A stretch of DNA of 64,000 nt from Pontibacter kalidii (GCF_026278245.1 NZ_CP111079.1:2792501-2856500), one strand, 5' to 3'; numbered from the stretch's first letter, positions 51,233 to 60,206 are shown. Notes: generated by a model not told the origin, from the sequence alone. A program made the numbers and translations.

Positions 51233-51844
51233 ATGAAGATATTAGCCATCGGCAGGAACTATGCCGATCATATTGCCGAACTCCAGAACGAGGTGCCCGA
51301 CGAGCCTGTGATCTTTTTTAAACCCGACACAGCCGTCCTTCGCCACAACGAGCCCTTTTATTACCCGGAGTACAGCAACGACATTCACCACGAGGTGGAG
51401 CTGATTTTGCGCATCAGCCGCGAGGGCAAGAACATCGAGCAGAAATTCGCCCATAAGTACTACGACGCCATAGGCCTGGGCATTGATTTTACAGCCCGCG
51501 ACCTGCAGGCAAAAGCTAAAAGCAAGGGCCTACCCTGGACGCTGGCCAAAGGTTTTAACGGCTCGGCCCCTGTCTCCGAGTTTCTGCCGTTATCAGACTT
51601 CCCCGATCTGCAGAACATCAGTTTCAGGCTGGATGTGAACGGTGAGACGAGGCAACAGGGCAATTCTAAGATGATGCTCAACTCCTTTGACGACATCATC
51701 GCTTACATTTCTAAATTCATCACCCTGAAGAAAGGGGACATTATTTATACAGGAACACCTCAGGGCGTAGGCCCCGTTAAAATTGGAGACAGGCTGGAAG
51801 GATATGTTGAAGACAAGAAACTCCTCGATTTTGAAGTTAAATAA
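51233..51844 (+). CDS. Fumarylacetoacetate hydrolase family protein
   Basis: A 203-residue FAH-fold enzyme of the short (FAHD1-like) kind. Metal ligands are E54 and E56 in HHEVELILRI, with the Asp in IGLGIDFTARDLQ. WTLAKGFNGSAPVSEFLP, NGETRQQGNSKMM and IYTGTPQGVGPVKIGD are the remaining family blocks. FAHD1 relatives decarboxylate oxaloacetate or hydrolyse acylpyruvates, and the true substrate is open. The stop lies 41 bases inside the next gene, so translation is coupled to the M23 peptidase. Confidence 0.9.
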   Translation: MKILAIGRNYADHIAELQNEVPDEPVIFFKPDTAVLRHNEPFYYPEYSNDIHHEVELILRISREGKNIEQKFAHKYYDAIGLGIDFTARDLQAKAKSKGLPWTLAKGFNGSAPVSEFLPLSDFPDLQNISFRLDVNGETRQQGNSKMMLNSFDDIIAYISKFITLKKGDIIYTGTPQGVGPVKIGDRLEGYVEDKKLLDFEVK

Positions 51845-53744
51845 GAAGCGGATTGCCACAGCCATACTTGGTTTGTTTTCCAGCTTTGGCGCCATGGCCC
51901 AGATGCCGGCAGAGCCGCCCATGCCGGCCCCGGCCGACTACTTCCTCTTCCCGATAAAGCCGGGTGAGCGCAATTACCTGTCGGGCACCATGGGCGAGAT
52001 TCGCTCCAACCACTTCCACGGCGGGCTCGATATCAAGACCGATCAGCGCGTGGGCCTGAACGTACACGCCGCCGCCGACGGCTATATCTCACGGGTGAAG
52101 CAGTCTACCTACGGTTATGGCAACATCATCTATGTCACGCACCCCAACGGCCTGGTAACCACGTACGCGCACCTGCTGGAGTTTTACCAGCCGCTGGCCG
52201 ACCATGTGCTGCAAAAGCAGTACGAGAAGCAGACTTTTGAGCTGGAGCTGTTCCCGGAGCCAGGGCAGTTCCCTGTGAAACGCGGCGACGTGATCGGCCT
52301 ATCGGGTAACACCGGCGGCTCGGGTGGCCCGCACCTGCACTTCGAGATTCGCGACAAGGAAGACCGCCTGTACAACCCGCTGCGCTATACATTTAAGGAG
52401 GTGATCGACACCACGCCACCGGATATTTATAGTATAGGCATCGCGCCGCTTAACATCCACGCCAGGGTAAACAATGCGTTTGAGCGGGCCGAGCTGCGCA
52501 CCAAAAAGGTAGGCAATAACTATACGTTGACCGACACGGTTTTCGCCCACGGCCTGCTGGGGCTGGAACTGCAGACCATCGACCGCCTCGACGGCGCTGC
52601 CAACAAGAACGGCACGCAGGAGGTAACGCTGTTCGTGAACGGGGAGCAGATGTATAACCACTACATCGACAGGGTACCTTTTGAGCTGTCGCGGCAAGTG
52701 TCGCAGCACATCAATTACGGCCAGTACAGGCGCCGTGGCAGTACGTTCCAGAAAGCATTTGTGGATTACGGCAACGACCTGCCGCTCTACAAGGCCAATG
52801 GCAGCGATGGCCGCCTGAAGGTGCACCCGGACTCGGTTTACCAGGTAAAGCTGGTGGCCCGCGACTCCTATAACAACACTTCCTCCCTGAGCTTCACGGT
52901 GAAGGGCCAAAAACCGGCCTTTACCCAAACCAGGTCTGCCACGGTGAAGAAGCCAAGTATAAACTACGAGATCCTGGGCAATGTGCTGCGGATAAACGCC
53001 GCCGATACCAGCGCCACACCCAAGAACATCGAGCTGTTTGTAGGCGGTGAGGAATTGATGCTGGTACCCAGCTACGTGAGCAACTCCATTGCCGTGGGCC
53101 TGTATGACCTGCGCGCCGGCCTGCCCGACTCGATGCGCTTCTGCGGGCTGAGCACAAGCTTTGGCCTGGAGCAGATGGTGCCGCCGGCGCAGGAGTTCCA
53201 GTTCCGTAACAGTTACCTGAAACTGGGCTTCGACAAACAGAGCCTGTACGACACGTTATACTTACAAACGAGCCTGGAAAACGGTGTATTCACGATCGGT
53301 GATTATTTCACGCCGCTGCACAAGGCCATTAAGGTAACGCTAAAGGCCGACACCACCGGCATAGACAAGAGCAAGGCTGCCGTATACTTCCTGGGCACCG
53401 GGCGAGGCCGCGGCTTTACCGGGGGCAAGTGGGAGGGCAACACCATCACCTTCACCACCCGGAACATGGGTAAGTTTAAAGTGATGGAAGATACCAAGGC
53501 CCCGACCATACGGTTGATCAGCAAGAGCCGCAACGGCATCAGCTTTAAAATAGCAGACGATCTCTCGGGCCTGAACTCCTATAATGCCTGGGTGGACGGA
53601 AAGTGGATCCTGATGAAGTATGAGCACAAACAGGCCACGATCTGGTCCGAAAAGCTGGATAAAAACATACCTTTATCGGGTGAGGTGATCCTGAAGGTAA
53701 GGGATAATGCCGGCAATGAGGCGGTGTATACTACCAGAATTTAA
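51804..53744 (+). CDS. M23-family peptidase with long C-terminal region
   Basis: A 646-residue exported protein with signal peptide (about residues 15-33, IATAILGLFSSFGAMAQ). The LytM/M23 domain is N-terminal (about 50-190), with the first zinc ligands in NHFHGGLDIKTD and the last in GGPHLHFEIRD. The ~450-residue C-terminal region is beta-rich, with Ig-like stretches (for example VYQVKLVARDSYNNTSSLSF), and is of unknown function. It is a peptidoglycan endopeptidase or a regulator of one. The start at ATG 51804 overlaps the FAH gene by 41 bases; an earlier TTG at 51783 is possible. Confidence 0.88.
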   Translation: MLKTRNSSILKLNKKRIATAILGLFSSFGAMAQMPAEPPMPAPADYFLFPIKPGERNYLSGTMGEIRSNHFHGGLDIKTDQRVGLNVHAAADGYISRVKQSTYGYGNIIYVTHPNGLVTTYAHLLEFYQPLADHVLQKQYEKQTFELELFPEPGQFPVKRGDVIGLSGNTGGSGGPHLHFEIRDKEDRLYNPLRYTFKEVIDTTPPDIYSIGIAPLNIHARVNNAFERAELRTKKVGNNYTLTDTVFAHGLLGLELQTIDRLDGAANKNGTQEVTLFVNGEQMYNHYIDRVPFELSRQVSQHINYGQYRRRGSTFQKAFVDYGNDLPLYKANGSDGRLKVHPDSVYQVKLVARDSYNNTSSLSFTVKGQKPAFTQTRSATVKKPSINYEILGNVLRINAADTSATPKNIELFVGGEELMLVPSYVSNSIAVGLYDLRAGLPDSMRFCGLSTSFGLEQMVPPAQEFQFRNSYLKLGFDKQSLYDTLYLQTSLENGVFTIGDYFTPLHKAIKVTLKADTTGIDKSKAAVYFLGTGRGRGFTGGKWEGNTITFTTRNMGKFKVMEDTKAPTIRLISKSRNGISFKIADDLSGLNSYNAWVDGKWILMKYEHKQATIWSEKLDKNIPLSGEVILKVRDNAGNEAVYTTRI

Positions 53745-53753
53745 TTTGATACC

Positions 53754-53825
53754 GTAGCACGACACACGTAGCACGTAGCACGACTTCAGGAATTGGTGCA
53801 TTTCGTGCTACGTGTGTCGTGCTAC
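53754..53825. repeat. Perfect 22-bp inverted repeat, 72-base hairpin
   Basis: 53754-53775 and 53804-53825 are exact reverse complements over 22 bases, with a 28-base loop. The left arm contains GTAGCACG twice, and a third copy runs into the loop. It follows the M23 gene and precedes bcp by 17 bases. There is no U-tract, so it may be a REP-like element or mRNA stabiliser, not a classic terminator. Confidence 0.9.
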
Positions 53826-53842
53826 TTGATACGTAAACAACT

Positions 53843-54292
53843 ATGACACTAAACATCGGAGACAAAGCGCCTGCGTTTGAGGGCAGGGACCAGAACGGAA
53901 ACACCGTAAAACTGAGCGACTACCGCGGCAAGAAAGTGGTTCTATACTTCTACCCGAAGGACAACACCCCCGGCTGCACGACCCAGAGCTGCAACCTGCG
54001 CGACAACTACAGCGACCTTAAAAAAGCAGGTTACGAAGTGATCGGCGTGAGTATAGACAGCGAGAAATCACACCAGAACTTCATCAGTAAGTATGAACTG
54101 CCTTTTACGCTCCTTGCCGATACCGATAAGAAGATCGTGGAGCAGTACGGGGTGTGGCAGGAAAAATCGATGTATGGCCGCAAGTACATGGGCACCATGC
54201 GCTACACCTTCGTCATCGATGAGGAAGGGACAATCCAAGACATCATCACCAAGGTAAAAACAAAGGAGCACGCCGCCCAGCTACTGAAATAA
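53843..54292 (+). CDS. bcp: Thioredoxin-dependent thiol peroxidase (Bcp/PrxQ)
   Basis: A 149-residue peroxiredoxin that reduces hydrogen peroxide and organic hydroperoxides. The peroxidatic C45 and the resolving C50 lie five apart in NTPGCTTQSCNLRD, the atypical 2-Cys PrxQ arrangement. YFYPKD and the YGVWQEKSMYGRKYMGTMR stretch are further signatures. Cytoplasmic, usual length, followed by a strong terminator. Confidence 0.95.
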   Translation: MTLNIGDKAPAFEGRDQNGNTVKLSDYRGKKVVLYFYPKDNTPGCTTQSCNLRDNYSDLKKAGYEVIGVSIDSEKSHQNFISKYELPFTLLADTDKKIVEQYGVWQEKSMYGRKYMGTMRYTFVIDEEGTIQDIITKVKTKEHAAQLLK

Positions 54293-54299
54293 AACATTA

Positions 54300-54334
54300 A
54301 CGCAGCTGCCCTCTTCGGCAGCTGCGTTTTTTTG
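54300..54334 (+). terminator. Terminator of bcp
   Basis: CGCAGCTGCC and GGCAGCTGCG form a 10-bp stem followed by seven T. Confidence 0.92.
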
Positions 54335-54335
54335 T

Positions 54336-54343
54336 TATATTTG
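54336..54343 (+). promoter_or_regulatory. -7 box TATATTTG for the transketolase operon
   Basis: Matches TAnnTTTG, 100 bases before the GTG start at 54444. Confidence 0.45.
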
Positions 54344-54443
54344 GACATCTGTAGAAACATTCTTTCTGCAAGGTGGGCCGCTTGTGCTTTAAAGGATAAG
54401 ACCCGGAAATAGATTTTATTAATTCTTAACATAACCGAATACC

Positions 54444-55301
54444 GTGAACCCACATAACCTTAGCATCGAAGAGCTGAAGCAAACCGCCGCGCAGGTGCGC
54501 CGCGATATTGTGCGCATGGTGCATGCCGTGAACTCCGGCCACCCGGGCGGCTCGCTTGGCTGCACCGATTACTTCGTGTCACTGTACTTCAGGGTGATGA
54601 ACTACAGCACCGATTTTACGATGGACGGCCAGGGCGAAGACCTGTTCTTCCTTTCCAACGGCCACATCTCGCCGGTATGGTACTCTGCACTGGCCCGCGC
54701 CGGCTTCTTTGATGTAAAAGAGCTGGCCACGTTCCGCAAGCTGGACTCCAGGCTGCAGGGCCACCCGACCACGCACGAAGGCTTACCGGGCATTCGCATC
54801 GCCTCCGGCTCGCTGGGCCAGGGACTTTCTGTGGCCATCGGCGCGGCACAGGCCAAGAAGCTCAACAACGATAATAACCTGGTGTACGTGCTGATGGGCG
54901 ACGGCGAACTGGAGGAAGGCCAGATTTGGGAGGCCGCTATGTATGCCGCGCACCACAAAGTAGATAACATCATCGCCACCGTAGACAGAAACGGGCAGCA
55001 GATAGACGGCTCTACCGCAGAAGTAGCGGGCCTGGGCGACCTGCGCGCCAAATTCGAAGCCTTCGGCTGGCACGTGCTGGAGGCCGACGGCAACAACTTT
55101 GAGTTGCTGCTGCCTGCCCTGGAAGAGGCCAAGGCCACCACAGGCAAGGGCAAGCCGGTCATTATCCTGATGAACACGGAGATGGGCTTCGGCGTGGATT
55201 ATATGATGGGCTCGCACAAGTGGCACGGCGTGGCACCGAACGATGAGCAGTTGGAGATAGCCCTGCAGCAACTGGCCGTAGAACAAGCATCCGATTACTA
55301 A
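54444..55301 (+). CDS. Transketolase, N-terminal subunit
   Basis: A 285-residue thiamine-diphosphate-binding half of a split transketolase, which moves two-carbon ketol units in the pentose phosphate pathway. The GHPGGSLGCTDYF start and the ThDP/Mg motif GDGELEEGQIWEAAMYAAHHKVDNIIATVDRN are clear. It has a GTG start. The pyrimidine-binding half is encoded at 56803; a VWA gene lies between them, which is unusual because the two halves are normally adjacent. Confidence 0.93.
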   Translation: MNPHNLSIEELKQTAAQVRRDIVRMVHAVNSGHPGGSLGCTDYFVSLYFRVMNYSTDFTMDGQGEDLFFLSNGHISPVWYSALARAGFFDVKELATFRKLDSRLQGHPTTHEGLPGIRIASGSLGQGLSVAIGAAQAKKLNNDNNLVYVLMGDGELEEGQIWEAAMYAAHHKVDNIIATVDRNGQQIDGSTAEVAGLGDLRAKFEAFGWHVLEADGNNFELLLPALEEAKATTGKGKPVIILMNTEMGFGVDYMMGSHKWHGVAPNDEQLEIALQQLAVEQASDY

Positions 55302-55345
55302 GTTATACTTTCGGACCTGAGCCCACATCCTTCTGGTTTTAGCGC

Positions 55346-56737
55346 ATGGTAAGCTGGAGCAAAAGTATAGCCTCCCTTCTTTTTTTGCTGATGATTTCGG
55401 CAACGGGAGGCGCTTTTGCCCAGGATAAAAAACCGCAGCCTAAAACACGCATCCTCTTTCTGCTGGATGCCTCGGGAAGTATGATGGCCAAGTGGGAGAA
55501 CAGCGACCGCATGGCCGTCGCCAAAAGCCTGCTCAGCCACCTGGTGGACTCGCTCGACCAGTATGACAACGTGGAGGTGGCGCTGCGGGCCTACGGCCAC
55601 CAGTTTGGCCGTGAGCGTAACGACTGCAAGGACACAAAGCTGGAGGTGCCTTTCGGGGAGGATAATGCTGATGCTATCAAGAAAAAGCTGGATGCCATTG
55701 TGCCCCGGGGCAACACGCCCATCACCTACTCGCTGCAGCAGGCCGCCGGCGATTTTCCGGAGGACCGCTCCCGCAACGTGGTGATCCTGATTACGGACGG
55801 GCTGGAGTCCTGCGGCGGCGACCCTTGCGCCACCTCCGAGGCACTGCAGCGGAAGCGTATTTTCCTGCGCCCCTTCGTGATCGGCATCGGCATTGAGCCA
55901 GAGCAGGAGAAACAGCTCAACTGCATAGGCCAGTACTTTAACGCCGCCGACATCAAGACGTTTGAGACGGTGCTGACCGAGATCGTGACGCAGGCGCTGA
56001 GTCAGACCACCGTGAGCGTGGAGCTGCTTGACGAGCAGAACCGCCCCAGTGAAACGGGCGTGAACATGACCTTTGTGAACGCCCTGACCGGTGAGGCAGA
56101 GTATGATTACGTGCATTACCTGGATGCCAACGGAAAAACCGACGTGCTGGACGTGGATGCCCTCCTGCCCTACCACCTGCTGGTGAACACCACACCGCCG
56201 GTGCTGGAGCGCAACCTGAGCATCAGGCCGGGCAGAAACAATATAATAAAGGTAAAGGCGCCGCAGGGGGAGTTATACCTGCGCCAGGATGGTCCCTCGC
56301 CTTACAAGCTACTGAACGCCATCGTGCGCCAGGCAGGCTCTGAGAAGACCCTGAACGTGCAGCCCTTCGGCAACCGGCACAAGTACCTGGCGGGCAAGTA
56401 TGACCTGGAGATACTCACGATGCCGCGGATCATGCTCCGTAACGTGGAGCTGAAGCAGGGAGAGACGAACACTATCACCATCCCGCCGCCAGGCCAGCTG
56501 GCCATTCCCTCGCAGGTGCAAGGGTACGGCAGCGTGTACGAGCTGCACGAGAGTGGCGCCCAGCGCTGGCTTTACAACCTGCCGGAGGATAACAGCAAGG
56601 TCACCATGGCCCTGCAGCCCGGCAAGTATAAAATAGTGTACCGGATGAAATCCGCCCAGTCGAGCAAGTTCACTTTTGTGCAGGACTTCACCATACGATC
56701 GGGCGCAACCACTACCGTAAGGATTTTTAACAGATAA
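55346..56737 (+). CDS. Exported VWA-domain protein inserted between the transketolase subunits
   Basis: A 463-residue exported protein: signal peptide (about 1-25, ending GGAFAQ), VWA domain (about 33-215) with an intact MIDAS (D-A-S-G-S-M, plus NTPITYSL and TDGLES), then beta-rich repeats over about 225-463 (Ig or PEGA-like: LKQGETNTITIPPPGQ; LQPGKYKIVYRMKS). Extracytoplasmic VWA domains bind protein partners through metal. Nothing links it to sugar metabolism. It lies 44 bases after tktN and 65 before tktC, all in one direction. Confidence 0.85.
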   Translation: MVSWSKSIASLLFLLMISATGGAFAQDKKPQPKTRILFLLDASGSMMAKWENSDRMAVAKSLLSHLVDSLDQYDNVEVALRAYGHQFGRERNDCKDTKLEVPFGEDNADAIKKKLDAIVPRGNTPITYSLQQAAGDFPEDRSRNVVILITDGLESCGGDPCATSEALQRKRIFLRPFVIGIGIEPEQEKQLNCIGQYFNAADIKTFETVLTEIVTQALSQTTVSVELLDEQNRPSETGVNMTFVNALTGEAEYDYVHYLDANGKTDVLDVDALLPYHLLVNTTPPVLERNLSIRPGRNNIIKVKAPQGELYLRQDGPSPYKLLNAIVRQAGSEKTLNVQPFGNRHKYLAGKYDLEILTMPRIMLRNVELKQGETNTITIPPPGQLAIPSQVQGYGSVYELHESGAQRWLYNLPEDNSKVTMALQPGKYKIVYRMKSAQSSKFTFVQDFTIRSGATTTVRIFNR

Positions 56738-56802
56738 GGAGGCTTGCTAAAGTATAATTTAACCAGGCAGCGCCCTCTATAAGCTTAAGAAAAAATAGAC
56801 AG

Positions 56803-57756
56803 ATGAAAGAGTATACTTATACAGAGAAAAAAGACACGCGTTCCGGCTTCGGTGACGGTTTGTTAGAACTGGGCCGCCAGAACCCGAACGTGGTAGGCCT
56901 GTGCGCCGACCTGATCGGCTCCCTGAAAATGGGCGCTTTCCAGAAGGAATTCCCGGAGCGCTTCTTCCAGGTAGGTATTGCTGAGGCCAACATGATCGGC
57001 CTGGCAGCAGGGATGACCATCGGGGGTAAGATCCCGTTCACGGGCACCTTTGCCAACTTCTCCACCGGCCGCGTGTATGACCAGATCCGCCAGTCGGTGG
57101 CTTACTCGGGCAAGAACGTGAAGATCTGCGCCTCGCACGCGGGCCTCACCCTGGGCGAGGACGGTGCCACGCACCAGATCCTGGAAGACATCGGCATGAT
57201 GAAGATGCTACCCGGCATGACCGTGATCAACCCATGCGACTATAACCAGACCAAAGCCGCCACCATCGCCATTGCCGAACACGAGGCCCCCGTATACCTG
57301 CGCTTTGGCCGCCCGGTGGTGCCCATCTTCACCCCTGCCGACCAGAAGTTTGAAATTGGCAAGGCCGTGATGCTCAACGAGGGAACCGACGTGAGTATCT
57401 TCGCCACCGGCCACCTGGTGTGGAAAGCCATACTTGCCGGAAAGATTCTGGCTGACAAAGGCATCTCTGCCGAGATCATCAACATCCACACCATAAAGCC
57501 GCTGGATACAGAGGCGGTGCTGAAGTCGGTGGCCAAAACGGGCTGCGTGGTAACGGCAGAGGAACACAACCGCATCGGCGGCCTGGGCGACAGCATTGCG
57601 CAGGCGCTGGCCACCACCAAACCCGCCCCGCAGGAGTATGTGGCCGTTAACGATACCTTCGGCGAGTCAGCCACCCCGGATGAACTGATGGAGAAGTATG
57701 GCCTGACGGAGAATGACATTGTGGCCGCCGTGGAGCGCGCCATGAGCAGGAAATAA
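56803..57756 (+). CDS. Transketolase, C-terminal subunit
   Basis: A 317-residue second half of transketolase, with the pyrimidine-binding domain (VGLCADLIGSLKMG; QVGIAEANMIGLAAGMTIGGKIPFTGTFANF) and the C-terminal domain (ATGHLVWKAILAGKIL). It pairs with the 54444 product to make the active site. The GEDGATHQILEDIGMM and PVYLRFGRP signatures are present. Followed by a terminator. Confidence 0.93.
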   Translation: MKEYTYTEKKDTRSGFGDGLLELGRQNPNVVGLCADLIGSLKMGAFQKEFPERFFQVGIAEANMIGLAAGMTIGGKIPFTGTFANFSTGRVYDQIRQSVAYSGKNVKICASHAGLTLGEDGATHQILEDIGMMKMLPGMTVINPCDYNQTKAATIAIAEHEAPVYLRFGRPVVPIFTPADQKFEIGKAVMLNEGTDVSIFATGHLVWKAILAGKILADKGISAEIINIHTIKPLDTEAVLKSVAKTGCVVTAEEHNRIGGLGDSIAQALATTKPAPQEYVAVNDTFGESATPDELMEKYGLTENDIVAAVERAMSRK

Positions 57757-57782
57757 GCAGGCCCAGACCTGCGCAGCATCAT

Positions 57783-57818
57783 AAGAGGGAGGTACGGCGT
57801 TATCTCCCTCTGTTTTTA
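57783..57818 (+). terminator. Terminator of the transketolase operon
   Basis: AGAGGGAG and CTCCCTCT pair around 12 bases, followed by GTTTTT. Confidence 0.85.
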
Positions 57819-57889
57819 AGTATCATAGCCGTTGCCTCGGAATTAAAGTATAAACTGAGCCCGCCGTTTCTGTTTACCGATACCGCCCG

Positions 57890-58429
57890 TTGGAAGACAA
57901 AGAGCTACTTGAGAAATTTGCCCAGCCCGAGAGCCGCAACATGGCCTTTAACCAACTTGTGCGCAAGTACCAGGAGAAGATCTACTGGCACATCCGCAAG
58001 ATGGTGATCGACCATGACGATGCCGACGACCTGACGCAGGACGTGTTTCTGAAAGTATGGAAGAACCTCGACAACTTCCGCCAGGATGCCCAGCTCTATA
58101 CCTGGATCTACCGTATCGCCACCAACGAGTGCCTTTCCTTCCTCTCAAGCAAAAAGCGGAAATTTTTCCTGCCCCTCAACGACGTGACCGCCGAGCTGAT
58201 GGAAAAGGTGGAGGCCAGCCCTGAACTGGCTGGGGATGAGGTGCAGATGAAACTGCAGAAGGCCATCCTGCGCCTACCTGAAAAGCAACGCCTGGTGTTT
58301 AACATGAAGTATTTCGATGAAATGAAGTATGAGGAAATGTCCGAGATATTGGGCACATCCGTAGGGGCTTTGAAGGCATCTTACCACATCGCGGTAAAAA
58401 AAATTGAAGAATTTGTAAAGCAGGATTAA
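57890..58429 (+). CDS. ECF RNA polymerase sigma factor (envelope-stress type)
   Basis: A 179-residue sigma-E-like factor. Region 2 is FNQLVRKYQEKIYWHIRKMVIDHDDADDLTQDVFLKVWKNL split over about residues 20-60; region 4 is LRLPEKQRLVFNMKYFDEMKYEEMSEILGTSVGALKASYHIAVKKIEEF. The start is a TTG at 57890 (LEDKELLEKF), with no in-frame ATG until residue 18. It is followed by a small membrane protein and a Spy-like protein, a recurrent Bacteroidota trio that fits a sigma/anti-sigma/periplasmic sensor unit. Confidence 0.9.
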   Translation: MEDKELLEKFAQPESRNMAFNQLVRKYQEKIYWHIRKMVIDHDDADDLTQDVFLKVWKNLDNFRQDAQLYTWIYRIATNECLSFLSSKKRKFFLPLNDVTAELMEKVEASPELAGDEVQMKLQKAILRLPEKQRLVFNMKYFDEMKYEEMSEILGTSVGALKASYHIAVKKIEEFVKQD

Positions 58430-58472
58430 ACTATAGGGGGCAGCCCCTATCTAACAGGTAGAGTTCATAAAA

Positions 58473-58910
58473 ATGAAGAAAGAATTTAAGCTCAGCGATA
58501 TACCCAGGCGCAACCCTTACCAGGTACCGGAAGGCTACTTCGACCGGCTGCCAATGCGCGTGATGGAGCGTACTGCTGGCAGCGAGCAGGAACAGGTGGC
58601 TTGGCTGCCAAACCTGTGGCGCCCACTGCGCCTGGCTATAGCACCGCTGCTGTTACTGCTGCTGGTTTTCGTGGGCGTTTTCTACTATAGCATGACTGCC
58701 GGACAGGAGAGGCAGCTCATGAACCTGGCCACGATGTCGGATACCGAGATTGTGGATTACCTGAGTGCCTACACAACCATAGAGACAACAGACTTTGCCG
58801 AGCTAAGCACCCTGCGCGAGCAGGAACTTCCGGCTGAGGTCTTGAACGTAAGTGCCACGGCTGCCGAAGAGGAGCTGGAGTACTACCACCTGAACACACT
58901 TGATTACTAA
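58473..58910 (+). CDS. Small single-span membrane protein, putative anti-sigma factor
   Basis: A 145-residue protein: a cytoplasmic N-terminus with the recurrent motif NPYQVPEGYFDRLPMRVMER, one membrane helix (about residues 53-72) and an acidic C-terminal domain outside. The N-terminal motif is typical of the small proteins encoded after sigma-E-like genes in Bacteroidota. The anti-sigma role comes from position and topology, not from a recognised domain. Confidence 0.75.
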   Translation: MKKEFKLSDIPRRNPYQVPEGYFDRLPMRVMERTAGSEQEQVAWLPNLWRPLRLAIAPLLLLLLVFVGVFYYSMTAGQERQLMNLATMSDTEIVDYLSAYTTIETTDFAELSTLREQELPAEVLNVSATAAEEELEYYHLNTLDY

Positions 58911-58917
58911 TTCACCC

Positions 58918-59370
58918 ATGAAGCGTTTTACCTTTCTATTACTTTTTAGCTGCGCCCTGCTGTTTGGCAGCACCGTTGCCAAGGCCCAGGACAGCCGCAC
59001 GCAGGAGCGCCAGGAGAGTGTGGAGGCTGCCAAAACTGCCTTCCTTACCGATAAAATGGGACTCAGCTCGGAGCAATCGCAGAAGTTCTGGCCCCTCTAC
59101 AACGAGTATGAGGCCAAGCGCCGCAGCCTGATCAAAGGCTACCGCAGCGGCTACCGCCAGGATGTGGACGCCCTGAGCGAGCAGGAGGCAAAGTCGCGCA
59201 TCGACCACATGTTTATAACAAAGGATAAAGAACTGGAACTGGAGAAAGAGTACGCTGGCAGGTACCTGAAGGTCATCTCCTATAAGCAACTGATAAAGCT
59301 TTACCGCGGTGAGCGGGAATTTACAAAAATGCTCCTCAAGCGCCTGGACGACAAGAGAGCGAACGATTAA
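58918..59370 (+). CDS. Spy/CpxP-like periplasmic protein
   Basis: A 150-residue exported helical protein. After a signal peptide (1-24, ending VAKAQ) it has long charged helices with FLTDKMGLSSEQSQKFWPLYNEYEAKRRSL, which recalls the LTPEQ motif of CpxP/Spy chaperones and heavy-metal sensors. It probably monitors or buffers misfolded envelope proteins. ATG 58918 lies 8 bases after the anti-sigma stop. The operon ends in a terminator at 59399. Confidence 0.8.
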   Translation: MKRFTFLLLFSCALLFGSTVAKAQDSRTQERQESVEAAKTAFLTDKMGLSSEQSQKFWPLYNEYEAKRRSLIKGYRSGYRQDVDALSEQEAKSRIDHMFITKDKELELEKEYAGRYLKVISYKQLIKLYRGEREFTKMLLKRLDDKRAND

Positions 59371-59398
59371 GGTTAAAATTGGCTAAAGTTGAGAGTGG

Positions 59399-59429
59399 AA
59401 AGGGCGCTACCGTAATGGGGCGCCTTTTT
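59399..59429 (+). terminator. Terminator of the sigma/anti-sigma/Spy operon
   Basis: AAAGGGCGC and GGCGCCTTT pair around TACCGTAATG, followed by TTTTT. Confidence 0.75.
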
Positions 59430-59483
59430 CCGTTTCAGCGAAGTATAAACCTGAAGCCTTACAAGATGCCCCGGGTTTTATAC

Positions 59484-60203
59484 TTAGTATACATCCAGCA
59501 GGAAGTTGATATCGTCGGAAGGCTTAAACTCCATTGGCTTATCGCTTTGCAGAAAGACACGCGCCGTGTGTGGCCCCAGCAACTTCATTCTGTCGCCCTG
59601 TACGCGCAGCATGCTGCCCTCGCGCAGGCCGATGACCGGTTGTTGGTTGTGGTGGTGGAATTCGGCAATGCGGGTGTCGCGTGTCTCGCCCATGTGCGTG
59701 GAGCCCGGGTCCGGGTCCAGGAAATGCGGGTTGATGTTGAACGGTACCAGCTGCAGCGCATCGAAGGTTTTTACATGCACAATCGGCATGTCGTTGGTGG
59801 TGCCGATGGTTTTGCCCGCTACATTGGTGCCGGCGCTGGTGCCCATGTAAGGCATGCCCTGCCGCACACGCTCCCGCAGCGGCTCCACCAGCTTGTTCTG
59901 GTAGAGCTGGCGTAGCAGCACAAAGGTGTTTCCACCTCCGATAAACACCGCTTCCGCCTCTTTTACGGCTTTCGCCGCATCATCATGCTCATGCACGCCG
60001 CTCACACTTACGCCCCATTTCTCAAAGGCCTCGCGCGCTTTAGAAGTATAATCCTTATGCGATATCCCCCCCGGGCGGGCGTAGGGTATAAACAAGATGC
60101 TCTTTTTACCCTCCAGCAGGGCCCTTACCTCCTGCTCTGCATGCTCCAGGTAACCGGTGCCGTGCGTGGTAGAGGTGCTTATCAAAAGTAAGTTTCTGCT
60201 CAT
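59484..60203 (-). CDS. pepE: Dipeptidase E (S51 peptidase, PepE)
   Basis: A 239-residue cytoplasmic serine peptidase that cleaves Asp-X dipeptides. The nucleophile S123 lies in GTSAGTNVAG, followed by D138 and H160. The 15- and 22-residue spacings equal those of the Salmonella/E. coli Ser-Asp-His set (120, 135, 157). The family start FIGGGNTFVLL and NPHFLDPDPGSTHMGETRDTRI are clear. I chose ATG 60203, just after a -7 box; the frame is open further upstream but without homology. Confidence 0.92.
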   Translation of the reverse strand: MSRNLLLISTSTTHGTGYLEHAEQEVRALLEGKKSILFIPYARPGGISHKDYTSKAREAFEKWGVSVSGVHEHDDAAKAVKEAEAVFIGGGNTFVLLRQLYQNKLVEPLRERVRQGMPYMGTSAGTNVAGKTIGTTNDMPIVHVKTFDALQLVPFNINPHFLDPDPGSTHMGETRDTRIAEFHHHNQQPVIGLREGSMLRVQGDRMKLLGPHTARVFLQSDKPMEFKPSDDINFLLDVY

Positions 60204-60206
60204 ACC

